A DNA stretch of 8,302 nucleotides from positions 5,792 through 14,093 of the forward strand of contig PCCU01000020.1 in the NCBI GenBank assembly GCA_002732015.1. Direction: 5' to 3'. The notes below the pieces were generated by a model. It was not told the origin of the DNA, made no database searches, and saw only the letters and a program-made list of their open reading frames with translations. A program made the translations under genes and the position numbers. Of the stretch, positions 6,658 through 8,302 are shown piece by piece; the stretch's first letter is position 1, and each line of letters opens with the position of its first letter. This DNA comes from Candidatus Pelagibacterales bacterium (GTDB taxonomy: Bacteria > Pseudomonadota > Alphaproteobacteria > TMED109).

Positions 6658-7239
6658 TCAATATTTATCTTTACTAAATTTTTTTTGTATTCTTTCCAGA
6701 TATTTTTTCTCATGGTAAACTTTATAATTTTGATAAGAAACTAGTGATTTATTATTATAAACTTTATCAGTAAATAATATCCCATCCAAATGGTCGATTT
6801 CATGTTGATATACAATTGCTGGAAATCCTAATATCTTTTTTGAATGAAATTTTTTATTTTCATCATAGTAATCCACTTGTATGTTTGTATATCTTTTAAC
6901 AATACCTCTGAGATTTGGCACACTTAAACAACCTTCATAAGAATCAAATGTAAACTTCTTGTTTAAAACTTTAATCTTTGGATTTATTAAAATAGTTAAA
7001 GGTATATTAGGAAGATGTTTATATCGCTTATTATTTTCTAATTCAATAACACAAATTCGTAAATTATAAAAAATTTGGTTTGCGGCTAGTCCTGCTCCAT
7101 TTAGACTTCTCATGCTTAATATTAATTTATCAATTATATTCTTTAAATTACTTGATGAAATTTTATTAAATTTTACTTCTAGAGTTTTTTTTCTAAGTAT
7201 TGGGTGTCCAATTTGAGCGACTGTTATTCTTTCATTCAT
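6658..7239 (-). CDS. def: Peptide deformylase
   Basis: Removes the N-formyl group from the initiator Met of nascent proteins, using a divalent metal, in the cytoplasm at the ribosome. All three family motifs are present in 193 aa: motif 1 GAGLAANQ (48-55), motif 2 EGCLS (102-106, metal-binding Cys104) and motif 3 QHEIDHLDG (145-153, metal ligands His146 and His150, catalytic Glu147). The spacer with IPLTILINP (79-87) and the block SVPNLRGIVKRYT (106-118) resemble the deformylase subgroup often present beside a primary, fmt-linked copy; no fmt gene is in this window. It may therefore be a second def, but this is inference. The start ATG at 7239 puts the normal VAQIGHPILR block at residues 7-16, and GAGA lies about 8 nt upstream. 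It converges on the methyltransferase gene with a 35-bp gap that holds no visible terminator, and diverges from glcB across 106 bp. Confidence 0.95.
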   Translation of the reverse strand: MNERITVAQIGHPILRKKTLEVKFNKISSSNLKNIIDKLILSMRSLNGAGLAANQIFYNLRICVIELENNKRYKHLPNIPLTILINPKIKVLNKKFTFDSYEGCLSVPNLRGIVKRYTNIQVDYYDENKKFHSKKILGFPAIVYQHEIDHLDGILFTDKVYNNKSLVSYQNYKVYHEKKYLERIQKKFSKDKY

Positions 7240-7318
7240 ATAGCTATTCTCAAAAGATTATTTTATTTAAAACTTTTAATAAACTTATTAATTATATATA
7301 ACATTAATATATAGCAAA

Positions 7319-7324
7319 TATAAT
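7319..7324 (+). promoter_or_regulatory. Candidate -10 box (TATAAT) of glcB
   Basis: A perfect TATAAT lies in the 106-bp divergent region between def and glcB. It would start a transcript near 7331, giving a leader of about 15 nt that still contains the ribosome binding site. At 16 to 18 bp upstream there is only A/T-rich sequence with no recognisable -35 box, so either an activator or a relaxed promoter is implied, or the match is chance. The rest of this region is A/T-rich without hairpins or repeats that I can see; it must also hold the def promoter, which I cannot place. Confidence 0.4.
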
Positions 7325-7333
7325 TTACATTTT

Positions 7334-7339
7334 GAAAGG
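7334..7339 (+). promoter_or_regulatory. Shine-Dalgarno (GAAAGG) of glcB
   Basis: GAAAGG ends 6 nt before the ATG at 7346 and supports that start, which also matches the position where the malate synthase G N-terminus begins. Confidence 0.65.
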
Positions 7340-7345
7340 TCTTTA

Positions 7346-8302
7346 ATGGTTAATAGAGTTAATAAGTTTGGGTTAAAGGTAGATACAATACTTGCAGATT
7401 TTATAGATAATGATGTTTTAAATGAAGCTGGATTAGAAAGTGACTATTTTTGGAAAAACTTTAATGACTACATAACGAAGTTTTCTATTAAAAATAAGGA
7501 AATACTTAAAACTAGAAATACTATAAAAAAAAAATTAGATGAGTGGCATAAAAATAAAAAAAATAATATTTTATATGATGAGTATAAGAGTTTTTTGCAA
7601 GAAATTGGTTACTTAGTTCCAGAAAGAGAGCCTTTTAATATAGAAACGGCAAATACTGACCCTGAAATAGCTACTATTTGTGGCCCTCAGTTAGTAGTTC
7701 CTATTACTAATGCAAGATACGCTCTGAATGCTGCAAATGCCAGATGGGGAAGCCTTTATGATGCTCTCTATGGTACAGATTTAATGGGAAGTTTGCCCAA
7801 ACAGGGACCATATGAAGAAAGTAGGGGAGCAGAGGTAATAAAATACGCTAGGGATTATTTAGACAAAGAATTCCCACTAAAAAATTATTCTTGGAATAAT
7901 ATTAAAAGTATTCAGGTCTCTTCTAACTTAGTCGAAGTTATAGGACAAGATGATAATAAATATACTCTTTTAGAGGTCAAACAGTATTTCGGTTACAGAT
8001 TAAATAAAGAAAATATATTATCAGAAATTATTTTAGAAAAAAATAAACTGAAAATTAGAATATTAATTGATCCTTCTCATAATATTGGTAAATATGATGC
8101 TGCTCATATAGCAGATATAATATTAGAATCTGCGATATCGACTATAATGGATTGTGAAGATAGTGTTGCCACAGTTGATGCAGAAGATAAAGTATTAGCG
8201 TATAAAAACTGGTTAGGCCTTATGAAAGGAGATTTAGAAACTAAATTTACTAAAGATAACAATAGTTTAACAAGAAAACTTAATAATGATATAAGTATTT
8301 TT
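7346..8302 (+). CDS. glcB: Malate synthase G, N-terminal 319 codons (runs off the window)
   Basis: Condenses glyoxylate with acetyl-CoA to give malate, the step that lets cells use glyoxylate from glycolate oxidation or the glyoxylate shunt. The frame is open from the ATG to the window edge; the family is about 720 aa, so less than half is present. It aligns by eye with E. coli GlcB throughout: LDEWH (64-68), SFLQEIGYLVP (82-92), GPQLVVPITNARYALNAANA (113-132), RWGSLYDALYGTD (133-145), EAAIS-like ESAISTIMDCEDSVA (261-275), VDAEDK (277-282) and NWLGLMKGDL (288-297). The catalytic Arg, Mg ligands and catalytic Asp known from E. coli GlcB lie beyond the edge, so activity cannot be judged. One normally conserved block, NNGLHIE in E. 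coli, reads EKNKLKI here (231-237). It is transcribed divergently from def with its own Shine-Dalgarno. No glycolate oxidase or isocitrate lyase gene is in view. Confidence 0.95.
   Translation, partial: MVNRVNKFGLKVDTILADFIDNDVLNEAGLESDYFWKNFNDYITKFSIKNKEILKTRNTIKKKLDEWHKNKKNNILYDEYKSFLQEIGYLVPEREPFNIETANTDPEIATICGPQLVVPITNARYALNAANARWGSLYDALYGTDLMGSLPKQGPYEESRGAEVIKYARDYLDKEFPLKNYSWNNIKSIQVSSNLVEVIGQDDNKYTLLEVKQYFGYRLNKENILSEIILEKNKLKIRILIDPSHNIGKYDAAHIADIILESAISTIMDCEDSVATVDAEDKVLAYKNWLGLMKGDLETKFTKDNNSLTRKLNNDISIF

Noticed and set aside
7240..7345. Operator-like repeats in the def/glcB divergent region.
   Set aside because: Only simple A/T runs (TTAAT, TATATA) are present, with no convincing dyad that would mark a regulator site.

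Overview
This window comes from a very A+T-rich, tightly packed bacterial genome that uses the standard genetic code (TGA works as a stop, and TGG is the only Trp codon). Intergenic gaps are short (35 to 106 bp) and several neighbouring genes overlap. The protein families are proteobacterial in character: the four-gene ligase-associated DNA repair set, malate synthase G, a YhhQ-type transporter and a COG4798-type methyltransferase. A streamlined marine-type alphaproteobacterium would fit, but that placement is inferred from composition and gene content, not demonstrated. I see no RNA gene, insertion sequence, CRISPR array, attachment site or obvious repeat.

Layout. Bases 1-147 (+) hold the 3' end of a membrane protein gene, probably the queuosine-precursor transporter YhhQ. 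Its tail overlaps the tail of the next gene by 18 bp. Bases 130-5750 hold a complete ligase-associated DNA damage response cluster in two divergent halves. The minus-strand half is an MBL-fold exonuclease followed by an ATP-dependent DNA ligase with a TTG start. The plus-strand half is an Lhr-Core type DEXH helicase followed by the metallophosphoesterase endonuclease PdeM. The two halves overlap at their 5' ends by 18 bp, and lhr and pdeM overlap by 23 bp. Bases 5816-6622 (+) encode an exported SAM-methyltransferase-fold protein. Bases 6658-7239 (-) encode a peptide deformylase. Bases 7346-8302 (+) hold the first 319 codons of malate synthase G, cut by the window edge.

How the genes work together. 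The ligase, exonuclease, helicase and nuclease are the four members of a repair cassette that is widespread in Gram-negative bacteria. The expected division of labour is strand translocation or unwinding (Lhr), DNA incision (PdeM), end processing (exonuclease) and nick sealing (ligase). No Ku or polymerase gene is in view. The methyltransferase, deformylase and malate synthase have no evident functional link to the repair genes.

I do not find an undescribed system. The parts most worth a second look are the split, 5'-overlapping arrangement of the repair cluster, the altered N-terminal motif of its exonuclease, and the exported methyltransferase with an apparent insertion in its SAM-binding glycine loop.
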